From the NCBI GenBank assembly GCA_029783825.1, contig JAREIK010003001.1, positions 235,164 to 299,163 of the forward strand: 64,000 nucleotides of DNA, given 5' to 3'. A program made the position numbers and the translations under genes. Source of the DNA: Sapria himalayana (Eukaryota; Streptophyta; Magnoliopsida; Malpighiales; Rafflesiaceae). The notes below the pieces were generated by a model. It saw only the letters and a list, made by a program, of their open reading frames with translations. It was not told the DNA's origin and ran no database searches. This document shows positions 10,830 to 24,120 of the stretch, piece after piece (position 1 is the first letter of the stretch; every line of letters begins with the position of its first letter).

Positions 10830-13260
10830 AAATGGCAAAACATTCAAATATTAATTTTTTGATGTTTGATATTTTTGGAAAAATTTATTTATCTTGAATT
10901 TTAGATGTTGAGTTGCATCTAACTACCTCAAATCTTTGAGATACTGTCATACAATGAAATACAATGTCCCTATATGATTATAGTGAATATCTTACTGTAA
11001 AAGATTCTCTTATTCTATGGAATGAATTAAAATTGAGGTTTGACCACCAAAAGAACACGTTTTTACCAAAAGCTCGTAGTGACTAGATGCACCCGAGGTT
11101 TCAAGATTTTAAATCAGTAAGCTAGTATAATTTTGTATTATTCAAAATAAGCTTTCGTTTGAAGGTTTGCAAAGAAAAAATCACAAAAGGGGATATGCTT
11201 GAAAAAATATTTTCAAAGTTTAACGCCTCTGATGTGCTCCAGCAGTAATAATATAAAGAGCTTAATTTTATTAAATATTCAAAATTAATTTCATGTCACC
11301 TAGTAGATGAACAAAATAATTAGCTACTAGTGAAAAATCATCAGTCTCATCCCATTGGATATGAAGCATTCCCATAAGTGAATACAACACCATCCAAAAA
11401 TTATAGGGATGGATGATGATGTGGTCGTGATGAACAAGGAAGTGGTCGTGGAAGAAAATATCAGTATTATTAAAATTATCTTCAACATTCTCATAAGAGA
11501 AAAATTCTATATGACCACCATAAGTAGAATAATGGTGAGGCAAAACAATAAAGTGGGGAAAATGTATTGAAAAAATCTCACATGACCCCCGAAGAGGCTT
11601 GTTACAAATGCAAAATGGAAGGACATTGGTCACGTACTATCGTACAACCAAACATCTGGTGGGTCTATATCAAACATCATTAAAGAAAAAAGTAAAAATA
11701 TAGAAATGAATTTTATCAGGCTAGACCTGCATTATTTTGAAAATGATTTTCTTGTAGGCCCTAACAATAATTTTAATTGCTTGCTAAATGATGATAATAC
11801 TAATATCAAATAAATCTATGAATTTTTTTTTATTTAATGAAATTATATTTTTGTTCTTTATATTTTTTTTCTTTATCTAATTTATATTTCACATAAATGA
11901 TGTATTATATTCTAGCAAATCTACAAGAAATTTGCTAAGTTTTAAAGATATCCATAGAAATGAATATCATATTAAAATTATGAATTAAGGTAATAAAGAA
12001 TACCTGTATATTACATATACAACTTATGATAAAAAGATTATTATAAAAAATCTCTCAGCATTGTTCTCTAAGTTATATCATATGACTATTAAGCATATTG
12101 AATCATATGTAGTTGTGAATTAGAAGTTCAACAATCCACAAATTTTTAATCTTTAGCATGATAGGCTAAGTCATCCTGGATCTTCAATTATGCGACAAAT
12201 CATAGAACAATCACATGAACATCCATTAAAGAACCAGAAGATTTTTTTGCCCAATGAACTTTCTTGTGATGCTTGTTCACAAGGCAAGTTAGTAGTCAGA
12301 CTATCTTTTAGTAAAAGTTTGTCAGAGTCACCAATATTTTTAGAAAGAATATATGGAGATATATGTGGACCTATTCATCCACCATGTAGACCATTTCGTT
12401 ATTTTATGATTCTAATAGATGTCTCCACTAGATTGTCACATGTTAGTCTTATTTTCAAAAGAAATATTACTTTTGCTAGACTACTTACCCAGTTGATTAA
12501 ATTAAGAGCAGAATTTCTTGATTACTCAATCAAAAGTGTTAGAGTTGATAATGCTAGTGAATTTATTTCACAAGCTTTTCATGACCCTTGCATGTTAATT
12601 AGGATAAATATTGAATAGCCTGTTGCTCATGTTCACACATAAAATAGTTTAGCATAATCACTCATTAAACATCTCCAATTAATAGCTAAACCATTTGATG
12701 AAAACCATATTATCAACTTCTGCATGGAACATACTCGTATGCATGTTGTAAGTCATATTAAAATTAAATCAATATCTGACAATGAGTACTTCCCTTCACA
12801 ACTTATGTTAGAAAAACAACCAAATATTTCTCACATATGAATATTTGGTTGTGCAGTCCATGTACTTATTGTACCAACACAACATACCAAAATGGAACCC
12901 TAACATAGATTTGGGATTTATGTAAGTTTTAATTCGATGCCAATCGTGTGAAATCTTGAACCCATGACAGGAGATATTTTTAGAGCAAGATTTGCAGATT
13001 ATCATTTTAATGAAACTATGTTCCATTTATTATGGGGGAGAAAGTATGTTCCTACAGAATGATAAAAATTTTCCTATAATACAATAATATTATCCCATTT
13101 TAATCCTCATACAAATCAATGAGAACTAAAAATTTAAAGGATCATTCATTTGCAAAATTTACAAATCAATTACCAGATGTATTTGTTAATGCACAGAAAG
13201 TGACAAGGTCACACATCCCAGTTACAAATGATCCAATATGGGATGATGTCCCTAAATGAC
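10830..13260 (+). pseudogene. Ty1-copia relic A: gag, zinc knuckle, integrase
   Basis: Plus-strand pieces occur in copia order. Gag (about 10830-11270) shows LWNELKLRFDHQKNTFLPKA and MLEKIFSKFNASDVLQQ. A zinc knuckle at about 11600 reads CYKCKMEGHWSRT, with the fourth ligand Cys changed to Tyr after a one-base shift. The integrase zinc-binding part is at about 12060-12190 (LWHDRLSHPGSS). The integrase core is open from 12190 to 12618 and contains YGDICGPIHPP, RPFRYFMILIDVSTR and VRVDNASEF, so the first two catalytic Asp residues are visible. After a stop come the GCAVHVLIVP and FGIYVSFNS stretches (12840-12930) and a linker to about 13260. Reverse transcriptase is absent: the element is truncated where CACTA-like sequence begins. 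Same family as B and C. Confidence 0.85.
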
Positions 13261-13559
13261 ATAAATCTAATGAATCAAAAATATGCTTGAAGTATGCATG
13301 ACCTTTAGGTCAAAAGATATAAATATCTCGGGAGAGAATAACAAAAGGAATACAAAACAATTTTATAATAATAATAATGTATTATATTGCTACTTATTGA
13401 ATATTATTATTTATAATATTAAAAGTAAATTTTAACTTAGTAGAAAAAAAATGTGTATTTTATTTATATGTATATGTACATGATGATTTAAAATTAATTA
13501 AAAGCTTATTCTTCTACTTCTCATATAATCGAAAAGATTCTTAAGGAGAAACTAGTTGT

Positions 13560-15020
13560 TGAGGGTATAAATAGAGTAAAGTGTCCCCAAGTATTAAAGA
13601 ATTTTAGGAAGAATTTGAGGTAAATCTTTGATGCATTTATTTGTTTTTAATTTTGGTATAATATAATATACTTTTTAAATTTATTCATTATAATGTAATA
13701 ATATTTTTTTTGATTTTTTTATAGAAAAAATATAAATGGAATAATGTTTTGATGGCATCCGTGAAGGATGAAAACATGTTATAAGTGTGAGATACAATGA
13801 TAAGCTTGAAAAATAGAGAAAGTATGGTAAAGATGCAAAGCCTAAGTGTGCCTCCCTTGATATTTAGATAAAGTGGTGGGATTACTAGAATAATGATGAG
13901 TTCAAGGTCTTGTCCCATATTGCCTCACACAATCATCGATCAGAAAAAGCATGTTAGGGATCAGGACCTTCAAAACATATTAAAGGTCCAAAGGTGACCT
14001 ACCAATATTCGATAGATTTGGTATAATTATTTTTTATTATTATTTAAATTTTTATAATCAAATGTATAATATTTATGTCATAATGAATGATATAACTTAA
14101 TAGCATCTAATATTTATTTGGAGGAGGTTGAATTGGGACATCCACTGACACTAATTGAGATATTTAAGTGAATGTAAAATAAAATATATTGATCATTTGT
14201 AGACAAGCGCTCAAATGATATTAATTTGAAATTCACATTTTGTACTTTTAGTTTAATTTTGTAATTTAAAATACTAAATGAAAAAAAAATTAAAATTCAA
14301 TATTTGGCATTAAATATAAATAAAATATAAACTCAAAAATATTTTTTACCATAATTAATGATTTATTTTTTATAAACTCATTAAATATAATAAATAAAAT
14401 CATTTTTTTAATATTTTTTAATAGCAAGAGGACAATTTATTTTGCTAGTATAAAATTTCTTTTAATATAATAATTGATACGTTATGTTGTATTTTAATAA
14501 TTGTAGGAAGCTATTGAAAATATGGTTACAATTGCTTCATAATTGATAGATTCTTCTATAGAAGCATAAGAGATTGATATTACACATATTTATCTTCAGG
14601 TTATCGAAGTGGGGCTGAAAAAATGGCAAGTGCATGGTCTAGGTACTCATGCATTTACATTTTATCTAGGTTCTATTTAGAATTCTTCGTAATCATCTTT
14701 CAATTACAATAACATATTTGATGAGAGGTTGCATGAAGAGATACATAATATTTAGGATACATTGCAAATAAAAAATGAGGAGATGCACGAAAAAAATAAA
14801 GAGATGCAAAAAAAAATTAAAGAATTGAAAAAAAGAGAGGCTGAAAGATTGAAAAGAGATGAGAAAAGAATAAAAAGAGATGATAAAATATAACATAAAC
14901 TTTTGAAGATGGAGAACATAATATACAAGTTGGCAGGGACATCATCAATTTTTCATCATTTTGAAGAAGATCAATTTAAATATCTAAAAGACAATACTCT
15001 TCAGGAAAAGGACTCATAGT
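13560..15020 (+). pseudogene. CACTA element gene relic (Transposase_24-like)
   Basis: Degenerate plus-strand frames resemble the plant Transposase_24 family found in En/Spm (CACTA) elements. Around 13800-13990 they read KKIRKYGKDAKPK-like, then WWDYWNNDEFKVLSHIASHN and a GPSKH motif. At about 14110-14210 ELGHPLTLIEIFK and FVDKRSNDIN match the conserved G-x-P-T-x-x-E-x-F and F-V-D-x-R-S segments. The C-terminal part (14590-14990) has WQVHGLGTHA and then a long charged coiled coil (EEMHEKNKEMQKKIKELKK), usual for this family. Stops and frame shifts occur throughout. A CACTA-type terminal sequence lies downstream at 17735-17926. Confidence 0.65.
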
Positions 15021-15459
15021 TATTTGTGATATATTATTAATTTTTGTAATAATTGTTTTTGATCCAAATTAATGATTTTTATGTTAAAGTTTTTTTAATT
15101 TTGTTATAAATTGTGTATTGAAATTTATAGATATTTATTTTTATTATCTGAGATTTAATTTTATCATGGAAATTATGTTAATATCATTTGATAAATAATA
15201 TATGAATATGCTTATTTGGTTATAAGTCATATAGTTTATGCATGTAGTTGTATATTATATACATCATACAGAAACATCATAAATTCTACTTGTACCAACT
15301 GTAGACAAGTGAAATAGATTTTTTCATTTCTATATCCATTTCTAAAAGAAATGGATTCATGTATATCTTTATTGATCCATCGCTCTTTTAGAAATGAATA
15401 ATATGTTTCTAATGATTTCGTCACAAAATTAACAATGAAATCCAAGATCCATTTTGTCA

Positions 15460-17730
15460 TGGACTTAATTTCTAAATGTTGTGACCATGGTTGAAGACTT
15501 TATTGAAAATCAAGCATGCTGATGGGTTGGAGTGAAAATGTGTAAGAGTGCTCCATATGGTGAGTGCTAGTGGATTGAAGGTGATGCTTCTGTGGAGTTC
15601 AGGCATTTAAACATTATTAAGTTTGGGGAGCTTGTCGCTAGTCTTGGACTTAACTATGAAGAAGGGTTTCGACTTACTCTACATAAACTGGTTAGGAGCT
15701 AGAGTTACTTTCCTAATGAGCTTGAGACAGGGAAAAACTAGTCAGCATAAATGGATAAAGTGTGGTTTTGAAGGTTGGGTCTCACGAAAGTGGATAATGA
15801 GATTACCACATATGCTATACCACTACGTGGACAAAGTAGGCCCGTGACAAATAGTACTAGAGGTAGAACATAAGACCATCAATATTATATATTCCCTTAT
15901 ATTGATATTGGCTACCAAAAGTCTATCTCACCTATAAATGCACAATATCCGATAAAGTTGTGTGAAGCTACAATTAGGAGGACCCTTGTATGGGATGGGT
16001 GTTTTTTCGGGTCGCAAGAGGTGTTGATTATTGCCTAGTAGTGCATAATGGGTGTTTGCCTACTAGGGGTGGAAGTCTAGCTAAATGTATTGCTTTAGTG
16101 GTGGAAGTGAGTGGGGGAACTTTTTATTATATCTTTGTCTAGTTAGAGGTAGAACATAAGACCATTAACATTACATGTTCCCTTATATTGATCTTGGCGG
16201 CCAAAAGTCTATCTCTCCTATAAATGCACTATAGCCGATAAAATTGTGTGAAGCTACAATTAGGAGGACCCTTGTATGGGATGGGTGTTCATTCGGGTCA
16301 CAAGAGGTGTTGATTATTGCCTAGTAGTGCATAATGGGTGTTTGCTTACCAGTGGTGAAAGTCTAGCTAAATGTATTGCTTTATAGTGGAAGTGAATGGT
16401 GGAAGTTAGTGGTGGAAATGTTATAATCTTAGTAGATTATAACACTTAGGGAGAAGCAGTCTTCATAGGCAAAGATCAAAGAAAGGTGCCTTGCATGAGG
16501 GTGTACAAGATATTGGGTGGGGGATAATGTTGCGAGCTTAATTTCTAAGAGTCCATGACCATAGTTGAAAACTTTATTGAAAATCAAGCATGCTGATGGG
16601 TTTGAGTGAAAATGTGTGAGAGTGCTCCAGATGGTGAGTGCCAATAGATTGAAAGTAAAGTTTCTTTGGAGTTCATGCATGTCGATCATGTTAAGCTTGG
16701 GAAGCTTTTTGTTAGTCTTGGACTTGACTATAAAGTAGGGTGTTGACCTATCATGCACAAACTAGTTGGGAGCTGGAGTCACTTTCCTGATGAGCCCGAG
16801 ACATGACAAAACTAGTCAGCATAAAAGTATAAAGTATGGTTTGGAAAATTAGGTCTCATGAAAGTGGATACATGAGATTACCACATAGACTACACCACTA
16901 TGTGGACAAAGTAGGCCCGTGACAAATGATATTAAAGGTAGAACAGAAGACCATCAACATTGTATGTTGCATTCTATTGATCTTGGCTGCCAAAAGTCTA
17001 TCTTTCCTATAAATGCACAATAGGCGATGAAGTTGTGTGAAGCTACAATTAGGAGGACTCTTGTATGGGATGGGTGTTCCTTTGGATCACAAGAGGTGTT
17101 GATTATTGCCTAGTAGTGCATAATGGGTGTTTGCCTACTAGGGTGGAAGTTCATCTAAATGTATTGCTTTAGTGGTGGAAGTGAGAGGGGGTACTTTTCA
17201 TGATCTCTTTAGGATATCAACACGAGTCTTAGTCGGTTATAGTTTTTGGGGAGAAGTAGTCTTCATAGGTAGAGATCATAGAAAAGTGTATTGCATGAGG
17301 GTGTGCCAGATAGTGGGTGGGGGATAATGTTGCGGACTTAATTTCTGAGAGTCCATGACCATAGTTGATAGCTTTATTGAAAATCAAGCATGCTGATGGG
17401 TTTAAGTGAAAATTTATGAGAGTGCTCCAGAAGGTGAGTGCCAGTGGATTGAAGGTGATGCTTCTTTGGAGTTCATGCATGCTGACCATGTTAAGCTTGG
17501 GGAGCTTGTCGATGTCGTCTTGGACTTGATTATGAAGAAAGGTGTTGGCCTACCCTATACAAACTAGTTGGGAGCTAGAGTCACTTTACTGATGAGCCTG
17601 AAACAGGGCAAAACTAGTCAACATAAAAGTATAAAGTATGGTTTGAAAGATTAGGTCTCATGAAATTGGATACATGAGATTACCACATGGGATACACCAC
17701 TACATAGACAAAGTAGGCTTGTGACACTTT
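15460..17730. repeat. Long-unit tandem repeat (about 800 bp, three copies)
   Basis: Copies begin with gacttaatttctaa/gagag at about 15462, 16532 and 17333 and run through aaaatcaagcatgctgatgg, gagtgctccagatggtgagt, cctataaatgcacaatag and ttgattattgcctagtagtg. Copy 1 contains an extra internal repeat of about 285 bases (the block at about 15855-16140 recurs at about 16145-16430). Copy 3 is cut short at about 17730. The junctions at 16527 and 17328 read ggtgggggataatgttgcg, which looks like a polypurine tract followed by an LTR start. It is inserted in the CACTA relic. Confidence 0.85.
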
Positions 17731-17734
17731 GCCG

Positions 17735-17926
17735 TCGCAATATTTAGCAATGGATTTTTCCCCATCACTATATACAGAAATATAATTATGTGATCTATTT
17801 CTAAAAATTTAGCATGGAGGATTATAGAAATGGAACTACTCCATTTCTAAATCCATTTCTATTCACCCATCACGATGAAATTAGAAATAGATTCGGTCAT
17901 TTCTGATTTAAGGATTTCTTGTAGAG
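17735..17926 (+). mobile_element. CACTA terminal region (right end)
   Basis: The segment has the subterminal style of CACTA elements (ctttgccgtcgcaatattta, repeated atttctaaatccatttct) and ends with gatttcttgtagag, the complement of the CACTACAAGAAA terminal motif with two bases changed. It likely closes the element holding the Transposase_24-like relic at 13560-15020. A similar end is at 20240-20651. Confidence 0.55.
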
Positions 17927-18036
17927 ACATATACACTTTGAAGACCTAACAAAAAACATATCTAAACATAATGTCAAAATTTGAATTCTAATAATTAACT
18001 AACTTTGCTCATTTTAAAATGGCTATATATATATAT

Positions 18037-18214
18037 TGTAAAATACTTGCAAAAGCTAAGAGTAAAATGAAAAGTAAAGAGAAGTTTCTTACTCAAAAAA
18101 ATATATCTTATATAAAGGATTAAGCTCCTTTTATAGGAGATGCATAATAAATATACTATGCATTCACATTTATTTTCAACATTATTCACATTTTTCAACA
18201 TCACATTTTCAACA
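18037..18214 (-). mobile_element. Copia relic B 3-prime LTR
   Basis: Minus-strand LTR of 178 bases, reading TGTTGAAAATGTGATG at its start (18214 downward) and ending in CA at 18037. It is preceded on the minus strand by the purine run gggagag, a polypurine tract. It aligns with the LTR of copia A (10568-10747), including atctcctataaaaggag with a TATA-like box. Confidence 0.75.
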
Positions 18215-20117
18215 CTCTCCCGTGAATGACCATTACAAAATTTGACGAAAATTATTAAGATTAGGGTTGCCTCATTAAAAACCTTGCCAATAAAACCTAG
18301 ATGGATAAAACCTAGACAAAAAAAAAGTACAATGAGCTAATGCCCAATTTTACTCGCTCTCATGTCAACATCCTTTGGTTGATACACTCTAATATAATAT
18401 ACCAGCTTCTTGAATGTTGATGGAGGTAATAACTTTGTAAATAAGTCCGCAAAATTGTCACTTGGTGGATATTAATTTTATCACTTTTCTGAAGTTCATG
18501 ATTATAAGAGAATTTTGGTGAAATATGTTTGATTCTATCTCATTTGATATAACCTCCCTTGATTTGTGCAATGCATGTAGCATTATCTTCAAATATTATT
18601 GTTGGTTTATCTTTGATTGATGATAGCTTACATAATTCTCGAATACGTTGGGTTATTGATCTAAGTCATATACATTCTCAACTTACTTCATGAATTATAA
18701 TATAATAATTTTAGAATGATTCGATAATGTGGCCATGGTTGTCTATTTCATAGATCTCCATGAAATAATAATTCCATTATAATTAAAATATACCTGATTT
18801 GTGATCTAGCTTTATGTGGATCTAAAAGATAACATGCATCTACATATCTGAGTAATTGTGACTCTGACTCCTTAGAGTAAAATAAACTCATATCAATGGT
18901 TCCTTGGATATAGCACAATATGTGCTTTATTCCATTCCAATATTTACTTGTTGGAGTAGAACTATATCTGGCTAATAGATTGACAGAAAAAATAATATCT
19001 AGATGGGTATACTTAGCTAGATACATAAGTGCACAAATATCACTAAGATATGATACTTCAGGGTCAAGTAATTTTCACCCTTTTCATAAGGTCAAAATGG
19101 ATCCTTGTTCACATTAAGTGAACGGACTACCATTGAATAATTTAAAGGGTATGCTTTATCCATTTAAAAGTACTTCAAGATTTTCTTAACATATACTAAT
19201 TAGTGAACCAACACTACTTGGAAAATGCTCAATCTGTGGGCTGAGACAAAATTTAGTTTTTCCAAGATCTTTCATTTCACATTCATTTTTCAAATATTTT
19301 GTTATTTGTGTGAGCTCTTCAAGTGTTCCAACCAGATTTAAATTATCAACATAAATCACAATGATTACAAATTTAATTTTTGATTTCATAATAAAAACAT
19401 ATGGACATATAGAATTATTTACATACCATTCTCTTATCAAATATTTACTGAGGTGATTATACTACATACGCTCGAATTACTTTAATCCATACAATGATCA
19501 TTATAACTTATTTGAATACATGTTACGATTTTTATACTTATTGCTTCAGGTAGTTTAAATCCTTTAGGAATTTTCATGCATATGTCATTATCTATAGATC
19601 CACATAAATACTATGTGATAACATCCATGAGATGCATATCCATTTCTTCAAAGACTACTAGACTTATTATAAAACAAAAAGTGATATCATCCATAATATG
19701 AGAATATGTTTCCTCGTAGTCAATGATATGTCTCTACGAGAAACCATGAGCTACTAATGAGGATAACTTTTCCTGCATAGCCTCTTTTCATTTTGACCAA
19801 TCATATCTTTTTCTATATTCATTAATATTTCGTGGTTCTTGATCATCATCATTTTGTATGATGTCAATGGCTACTTGGAAAGTAAAAATATTATTAATAA
19901 TAAAATTATTTCTATCCCATTTATCTTCTTTGTGTGCATTACTTATTGAGATCTCATGATGTTCAGGTTCATGTGCCTCTTTAGGGATTTGTTGTTCAAC
20001 ATGTGCCTCTACAAGGGCTCCATGTTCATCATTTATCTCTTCAGGAGTTATTTGTTCATTTTGTGCCTCTCTAGTGATCATATGAGATAAAATAAAAATC
20101 ATAATTTCATACCTCAA
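18215..20117 (-). pseudogene. Ty1-copia relic B: reverse transcriptase and RNase H
   Basis: Minus-strand pol C-terminal half, same family as A and C. From 20117 downward it begins with the linker (NAHKEDKWDRNNFIINNIF), then the RT start around 19800 (W-S-K-W...L-S-S-L-V-A-H-G) and EETYSH. From 19440 an open piece reads VIIVIYVDNLNLVG, so the catalytic YVDD motif is changed to YVDN, then EMKDLGKTKFCL. From 19026 to 18748 comes the connection/RNase H entry: MYLAKYTHLDIIFSVNLLAR, WNGIKHILCYIQG and LLRYVDACYL. Beyond that, to 18215, are decayed RNase H and 3-prime untranslated sequence leading to the LTR. Stops and shifts separate all blocks. Confidence 0.85.
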
Positions 20118-20239
20118 TTATGGATGAAATACACATCGAACAATATATGAAGGATAAACATTTCAAACATAAATCAGACGAAATCATAACCAAACCAAAA
20201 AAATCCCTGAAACCTAAAGATCACTTCGTAGTTTTGAAG

Positions 20240-20651
20240 TGGTCTTTAAAAATTAATTATCATATTTTAGCGACAAAATTTATTTAAGTTGTAAAAATAG
20301 CGATGGAATGACTTTCCGTCACATAATCATATTTTTATATAACGACTGACTTAATATCCCTCGTAATAATAGAAACATATATTATTTTCATTTCTGATTA
20401 TAAATGGATGTAAGTATCATTGTCACTAAATGTGACCCAAGCATATCTGCTTCTCAATTCGTGGATCATTTAACGATAGAATAATAAAACTCAAAATTTC
20501 TATCACAATTCAGTGATGAAAATTTTTTTCGTTTCTATTTTTTCATGGTTTTGTATATTTCATTTTTAATCAATTTCAAATTCGTTCCTATTTTTTGAAA
20601 TGGATTTATACATTTTTAATTTTCATTTTTAAATGGTTTATTTCTTGTAGT
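20240..20651 (+). mobile_element. CACTA-type terminal fragment
   Basis: Contains repeated subterminal-like strings (tagcgacaaaat, agcgatggaatgactttccgtcac, ttcctattttttgaaatgg) and ends with tttcttgtagt, the complement of ACTACAAGAAA. It is similar in style to 17735-17926. No partner end was identified. Confidence 0.5.
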
Positions 20652-23600
20652 TTATTTCAAGTCAAGTATTTTCATCAAATGAATAATTTATCATTCATAC
20701 ATAATTTTTATCATATAGTTTTTGTTGGTTCTAACATATTTGGCATAAGGAATTGATTAACAGTCAATATTAAGAAATGAAATATTTTCCAAATTCTACC
20801 AATTATAATAATAATATCAAGTAATACTTGGTAATTAAATATATATTCATTGGAATAAGAGTCATTCTCTTTTCATAATTATCATCTTTCCCTAATGAAC
20901 ATAACTTTCATTTCTAAACTATGATAATTAGAAATTCATTGTACACATGGTTTTTTTTATTCATTGTATAAATAGCTCACTAATAAAATCCCATGTCAAA
21001 TCTATCACAAATAAATAAGTTGTTGACTTCCTAAATTAGGTTGTTCACAACTTGAAATTACACAAAAAGTTTTCTTCCAACGGTTATATTTTTTTATTAA
21101 TTATAAGGGGTTAACCCTTGAAATCATATGTAAATGAAATATTAGGGAGTGTATCTCCATCTCCCAATGTTCGATGAAACTTTTTCTTGTACACAAAATG
21201 TTATATGGATGAAAGAAAGTAAGTCGACAAGGGATTTCATTGCTTAGGTTCCTAGAAAAAATAAGTTTCTCTTGTCACAGTCATAACTTCCTCATTTCAA
21301 GAAACTTTTATTCAAAATTGACTCATTATTTAATGTCAACTTTCTCATGTAGTCAATCACAATTCTAAATACATTTTTTTGACATATTGTTATGGTCAAT
21401 ACATTGTACATGATCCATCTAAGATCATCAATGAAAGTCAGTGTATTTCCAATTCTACAATCCATTTCATGAAGGTTATTAAATCTTAAGACAATAGCTA
21501 AATGGGCCTTCACTCCATATTCTAAAAGAGAAATAATTAACATATAATTCCACAATCCATTTCCAATCCATTTTCATAACCTAATGTCTTTTTCAATATT
21601 AACCAAAATCATTTTTTTTCTTCTTTGGAATTCATCCTGACAATTCACCATATATAAAATGTCTAACATATTTCTTTTTTGTTCTATAACCTCATTTGCT
21701 CGACATGATTTAATTTATATTCTACAACACAAATACACATCACACATCAGTTATGGGAAACCCTTGTAAACACTCTTACTTAGATAACATCTCTCCTTCT
21801 TCAAGTTTCACAAGTAGCCCTAGTTAACTTGTAACTCCAATTTCACCAAAATGGTAAATCTTTTTTTTTTTCATTTTCCAAATAATCATGTAAATTTTTA
21901 TAATATAAAATATATATTTTTCAAACACCATTTCGTGTTTTTCATCTCAAAAAAGAATATACATTGTATCAAAATTTAAATTTAAAAAGTCATGGACGTA
22001 CCATTTTCAATAGGAATAGCTTACTTGATTTTGACTGTGAAGCTATGAGAAATTGAATGCTTTAGAGAAATCTCATGTTTTTTTTTCATTCAACACTATT
22101 TGAATAAATTTTTTATTATATTTACATAAATTTACTTTTCTATACTTTTATTAAATGATATATGTATATGCATATTTTAAGAATATATTTCCTTATTGTT
22201 TATTTTACACTTGCATTCATTCACTCTTTTTATTTTAATTTCATTTTTACCTATATGCCCATGTTTATTTTAAGACTCCCACTACTTTTTATTAAAGATA
22301 TTCAGTTATAATAGGGTAATCCTTAACATGGCGGTCCAAGTTTACATGTATTTTCATATCTTCAGCATGTTCGATATTAAACTATTCACACTTTGGTTTT
22401 GTTTGAATTTCCTTTTAAAATAAAAGGATTGTTGGTTTGTTTTGCATAAAGCATGATTTGAAAAAAATTTAAAATATTTAAATTTTAATAAAATTTTAAC
22501 TAGGTTTTTAAAATGCTTTTCTTAGTTAAAAATCTAATAAGTTTTTTTTTTAATTATAAAACTTTAATAAGGGTTTTATTTCTCAGGGAATTTCTACCTG
22601 CTTCACCTCCCATACAACTTTACTTTCTTTCCTCTCAACTCGAAAGCCAATTTCTATGCTTGAGTGTACACGATAGTATAATTCATGATATCGACTTCAA
22701 GTCATTCCTCCCTTATCTCCTAATCTATCAAGAAAACCATGTTAAAATTCAGTTTCATAGACCATTAAAGAAATTGAACAAATGATATATAATCTTTGTG
22801 CATATTCTAGATCCCGAATCTAGTTTCAAATATATCATTGTTTGTGTTCAGCTTGAATTTATCCATAATTAAGAGTTGGAGTCTGTCTTACATAAATTTA
22901 GGATTCCACACTCAAGTTAATATCATAATCCCCACATCATTTGAAAGCCATTCTTTTAGATAATGCATAATGAAATAATTATAATTTTGTTTGTGTTTTA
23001 TCTTTGTAAATATCATACATGCATCAATTTAACATACATAAATTTAAGGTTTCTACACATAGATTCCTATCACGAAGTAAGAAAGGAGGAGTTGTCACTT
23101 AATCTAATACCAATCTTATAAGTATGTTCAATTACTTTTTTGTCACCATCCATGATAAACATGCATAAACCTAATTGGTGGTGAAATTCTAGACCTCTAT
23201 TCTAATTAATATTCATATCCATCAATAATTAAAACATATAAATTCCATGATTAATCATTATAAATCTTTAATTATACACATACACATAAATTAATCATAG
23301 ATCCTTAATTAGCTTGACATTGGGAACATTTTATGCAAAAAGATTAGTGCACCATCTTGTCGAATTATGAGTTCCAAATATTAGCTCGCATGAAGATTTA
23401 GGATTCAAATCTAGTTTCCAATATATCCTTATACATTCAACTTAAATTTGTCTCTAATTTGAGGTTAGAATCATGCTTATTTGGTTGTTGTGTGTTATTG
23501 ACCTTGAAAATCAAATCCCTTGAGCTTTTTTTCAAAAATATTTAAAGTCAACCTTTTATGTCATCGATATCCCATCATGTGTTGTTGTGGATTATCAAGT

Positions 23601-23660
23601 TGAAAGTTATAATTTTAGGTCGAGCTCATAATATTAGATGTTATTTGAATATCTTTTGGA
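20652..23660. other. Unassigned AT-rich region
   Basis: No recognised domain. A minus-strand open frame at 21555-21292 (87 codons) looks less random than most but matches nothing I know. The strings around 22806-22920 (gaatctagtttcaaatatatc, then a ttcagcttgaatttatc run) recur in altered form at about 23403-23470, hinting at an old duplication about 600 bases apart. Otherwise I see nothing in it. Confidence 0.35.
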
Positions 23661-23667
23661 GTACAAA

Positions 23668-23975
23668 GTCATTGTGACAAAGAATATCATGACTAAGGAA
23701 GTTCCTCTTTATAACAAAAAGTAATAGTATCAAAGATTATTGCTACTGAGGTAATTCCTTTCTAGAGAAAATAGTCACTATAGCAAAATTTTTATGACTA
23801 AGGAAGTTCCTCTTTAAAGAACATGGTCACATCAACAAATATTTTCATATCTATGATAATTCCTCTCTAAAGTATTAAGTTGTAGTAGCAAAGATTATCG
23901 AAACTTAAGAAAATCCTCTCATAGCACCAAGTCATGGTGATAAAGAATAACATGACTAAAAATTACCTAGTGCTC
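23668..23975. repeat. Minisatellite, 52-53-bp unit, about six copies
   Basis: Units start at 23668, 23721, 23774, 23826, 23879 and 23931, each with the pattern gtcatngtgacaaagat..tatcatgactaaggaa then rttcctct. Spacing is 53, 53, 52, 53, 52 bases. Copies are diverged. The array ends about 150 bases before the 1,348-bp duplication, and the sequence there (atatcatggctacaaagaatg) still resembles the unit. Confidence 0.85.
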
Positions 23976-24120
23976 TTTTATTTTGTCTATTTAAAGAATA
24001 TGTCATGGTACTTATAATATTATGAATTCACATATGAATTTGGCACTTGGTTCCCATGACATATAATTAATTTCATAGTCAAATTTATACTTATAACTAA
24101 TGCATCCACAATCCCAAGAT

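Noticed and set aside
21292..21555. Minus-strand 87-codon frame as a gene
   Set aside because: Looks somewhat protein-like but matches no family I know, has no neighbours or splice context; left unassigned.
23668..23975. Possible CRISPR array
   Set aside because: Units are contiguous 52-53-base tandem repeats without constant repeats and unique spacers; plant DNA context.
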